Assembly (NCBI GenBank): GCA_012862575.1
Contig: BLSF01000039.1
Coordinates: 342,842-406,841 of the forward strand
Direction: 5' to 3'
DNA: 64,000 nucleotides
From: Parietichytrium sp. I65-24A
Taxonomy: Eukaryota; Sar; Bigyra; Thraustochytrida; Thraustochytriidae
Shown here: one piece after another, positions 62,093 to 64,000 of the stretch
Layout of the letters: every line of letters starts with the position of its first letter
How positions within the stretch are numbered: position 1 is the first letter of the stretch
Notes under the pieces: model-generated
Told to the model about the DNA's origin: nothing
Database searches by the model: none
Seen by the model: only the letters and a program-made list of their open reading frames with translations
Made by a program: the position numbers and the translations under genes

Positions 62093-63373
62093 ATGGCGGC
62101 AACGGTGGGGACGGAATTTCCGACGGAGTGGGGGCCGGACGAACTGCAGTACTGGATGGTTTCTGAGTTTCGGGAACAGTGGGAGCTCATGAACGATATA
62201 CTCAAGAACAATGGAGTCGTGGATGGCGCAACTTTATTGGAGAGAATCGATGCAATTGAAGTTGACGAATCGCTCAGCGACCTCCTTTCTATTCTTTTAT
62301 GTGCAGTTGAGCGCTTGCGTGAAATTGCGAGATGCCATAGCTTTTGCGCAGCCCTGAATGTTCAACGCGTGGAAGATGAACAGGGGATTGATGAGGATGT
62401 TGTTCAATGCGTCACGGACATCCTCTACACGAATCTTGTTTGTGACACCTTGCCTAGAAAATATGATCCTGTTGGATTGTCTGGCTCTAGTGAGTTTCTA
62501 CCAGAGCCGGCATGTGAGACGAGTGATTGTAGTGCATGTCGTGAAGAGGTCTCGATTGTGGCCTTTTCTGAATGCCATCATACGTACTGCAAAACTTGTC
62601 TTCGCAGCCTCTTTGATGCCACTATGAGTGGCGACAGAGACGTACGCGTTAAATGCTGTAAGCAAACAGCTCTGTCCCTTGGCGAAGTTGCCAAGGTTGC
62701 CACTTTCGATGAGCTTCAGGAATACGTCAGGAGGATAGAGAGCCAATCTCAAACCTACAAAAACCGTTTGTTCTGTCCTAACCGAGAGTGCTCATATCCC
62801 ATTCCGATTGGTGTTTTCGGCCCCACTGCTCCAAGAAGCTTGGAATGCCCGAAGTGCCTCTTTGCAATCTGTGCTACTTGTCGTGAAGCTTGTCATGGGG
62901 AACCGTGTACCAAGGGAGAGGAGATTCAAGAGCGTAATATCATCGTCGAGAACGGATGGCAACGATGCCCCTCCTGCAATGCAGGGGTGGAGAGGACATT
63001 TGGATGCAACCACATGTTCTGTATCTCATGTCGCGCAGAGTTTTGTTACGCTTGTGGTAAAGAATGGGGCGGTGCTCAACCCTGTTCTTGTGGGCTTGGG
63101 CTCGTTGATGATGGTCCAGACATCCGTGCAAACCAAGGCTACCAACGACACCATTACGAACAGCATATTCACGCTGAGACGACTGAATGTCCGCACATAG
63201 ATTGTTTCGAACGCGAGTTTCGGCGACCGAAGACTTCAAGTGGCTCTGTGCGGCAATGCGACAGATGCGACAATTTGATCACAAGTTATGCATGGGAGTG
63301 TTCTGATTGTTCCAAGAGATTTTGCTGCAGTTGCAATCGTCATTTTAGTAAACGGCGCCTGGAGCGAGTTTAA
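62093..63373 (+). CDS. RBR-type E3 ubiquitin ligase, 426 aa
   Basis: Single exon. I use the ATG at 62093 (MAATVGTE); the frame upstream only has TTG. Residues 1-~140 are acidic and helical, with no UBL or UBA domain that I can see. RING1 starts near 146 (CSACREEVSIVAFSECHHTYCKTC), then an IBR (~225-285: CPNRECSYPI..., LECPKCLFAICATC...CHGEPC), then RING2 near 292 (RCPSCNAGVERTFGCNHMFC...CRAEFCYACG). In RBR ligases the Cys of the GCNHM motif accepts ubiquitin as a thioester from the E2, and it is present. Further Cys/His pairs to residue ~420 (CDRCDNL, CSDCSKRFCCSC) could form an extra zinc site or regulatory region. Substrate unknown. Confidence 0.92.
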   Translation: MAATVGTEFPTEWGPDELQYWMVSEFREQWELMNDILKNNGVVDGATLLERIDAIEVDESLSDLLSILLCAVERLREIARCHSFCAALNVQRVEDEQGIDEDVVQCVTDILYTNLVCDTLPRKYDPVGLSGSSEFLPEPACETSDCSACREEVSIVAFSECHHTYCKTCLRSLFDATMSGDRDVRVKCCKQTALSLGEVAKVATFDELQEYVRRIESQSQTYKNRLFCPNRECSYPIPIGVFGPTAPRSLECPKCLFAICATCREACHGEPCTKGEEIQERNIIVENGWQRCPSCNAGVERTFGCNHMFCISCRAEFCYACGKEWGGAQPCSCGLGLVDDGPDIRANQGYQRHHYEQHIHAETTECPHIDCFEREFRRPKTSSGSVRQCDRCDNLITSYAWECSDCSKRFCCSCNRHFSKRRLERV

Positions 63374-64000
63374 TCGCTATCTACGAGCAAGGAGTTTAGA
63401 ATCGGTCCATTTTTTTTCCTTTTTCTTTTAAAATGTCTAAGCGAATTTCACAATCTGCGATGAAGCTAACCGAAGGCCGCATAGAGGAGAGGAAAGCCTC
63501 TTGCACTCCTCTCGCCTTAGGTTAGCCTAATTCTCAAAGCTCTTCAATCTATCAAAAACCCAGTCTTTACTCCCTCCGCAGAATGTCAACCAATCCCTTC
63601 ACTCCCAATAGCAGGAAACGCGCGTACGCAAGGTGGGAAGTTGGGCGTTCGTGCTAAACGCCTCGAGACTTTGTGGCTTCGCTGGCTTGGTGTCTGCGGC
63701 CAAGTGAGGCAGGGAGGAGGGTGTGACTGCCAGAGTCAGTCTGACCGTTCGCAAGCAGGGGAAAGTAGAGTTCACGTAGGTTAGGCGTTTTGAGTTTATG
63801 TGTTTCTTGTGATACGAACGAGAATTCCGTCTCAGGAGCTGCTAATGTGCCGGCTTTAAAGTCTGGAAGGCATGCTGCTCTGTTGACAGCCCAGGCGTAT
63901 TTTCGTTTGAACTCTTGGTTCCTCCTTTGCATTCAAGCTAGTTCATTCTCTTTGGCATCCAGAAGAGCAAATTTTGCTATTGCTTTTGGAACTATATATA
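63374..64000. other. non-coding right edge
   Basis: 3' flank of the RBR gene, with a T/A-rich stretch near 63410-63430. No gene seen before the window ends. Confidence 0.5.

Overview
This is nuclear DNA from a eukaryote, most likely a unicellular protist or alga. Genes are monocistronic and lie on both strands, spaced by 0.3 to 4.6 kb of non-coding DNA. Introns are short (62 to 100 bp) with GT..AG ends and mostly GTAAGT-type donors. The products are typical eukaryotic proteins: NF-YC, a phosphoinositide kinase, an RBR ubiquitin ligase, a RhoGAP/RhoGEF, SEC14, an O-GlcNAc-transferase-like protein and cytosolic HMG-CoA synthase. I cannot fix the lineage from sequence alone. A PqiA-type membrane protein and few introns in most genes would fit several algal or stramenopile-like protists, but that is a guess.

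I support 20 protein-coding genes. From left to right: a SKA3-like protein (431-1276, -); trifunctional-enzyme-beta-type thiolase (1879-3371, -, 3 exons); a WD40 protein (4678-6198, +); a 16-exon leucine-rich-repeat gene (6991-9677, +) that I assembled exon by exon; a secreted-domain/PqiA membrane protein (10602-14654, +); SEC14-GOLD (14951-16129, -, 2 exons); an unknown multi-pass membrane protein (17371-19599, -); a TBC-like protein (21437-23683, +); NF-YC (24011-24727, -); a signal-peptide-bearing TPR/OGT-like glycosyltransferase (26994-29690, -); a secreted helical-repeat protein (30140-31753, -); a RhoGAP-like/DH protein (36389-38380, +); methylthioribose-1-phosphate isomerase (39203-40371, +, 2 exons); HMG-CoA synthase (40897-42390, -); a giant THADA/Trm732-like protein with an embedded RIB2-type deaminase (44679-51434, -); a charged coiled-coil protein (52582-53790, +); an EF-hand protein (54221-54688, +); PIP kinase (54907-57180, -); a Pro/Gly/Tyr-rich protein (58586-59260, -, 3 exons); and an RBR E3 ligase (62093-63373, +).

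The genes do not form a pathway cluster. Thiolase and HMG-CoA synthase both use acetyl-CoA, and NF-YC, THADA and the kinase are housekeeping functions. The two most unusual objects are the THADA-deaminase fusion, which joins two protein families linked to tRNA position 32, and the LRR gene, in which nearly every exon is one repeat and every intron sits in phase 2.

Non-coding stretches hold micro- and minisatellites (notably 1571-1690 and 33455-36060) and little else that I can name. At 59559-59715 an exact 78-bp direct repeat is separated by a single N. This looks like an assembly join, so linkage of the last 4.3 kb to the rest is provisional.
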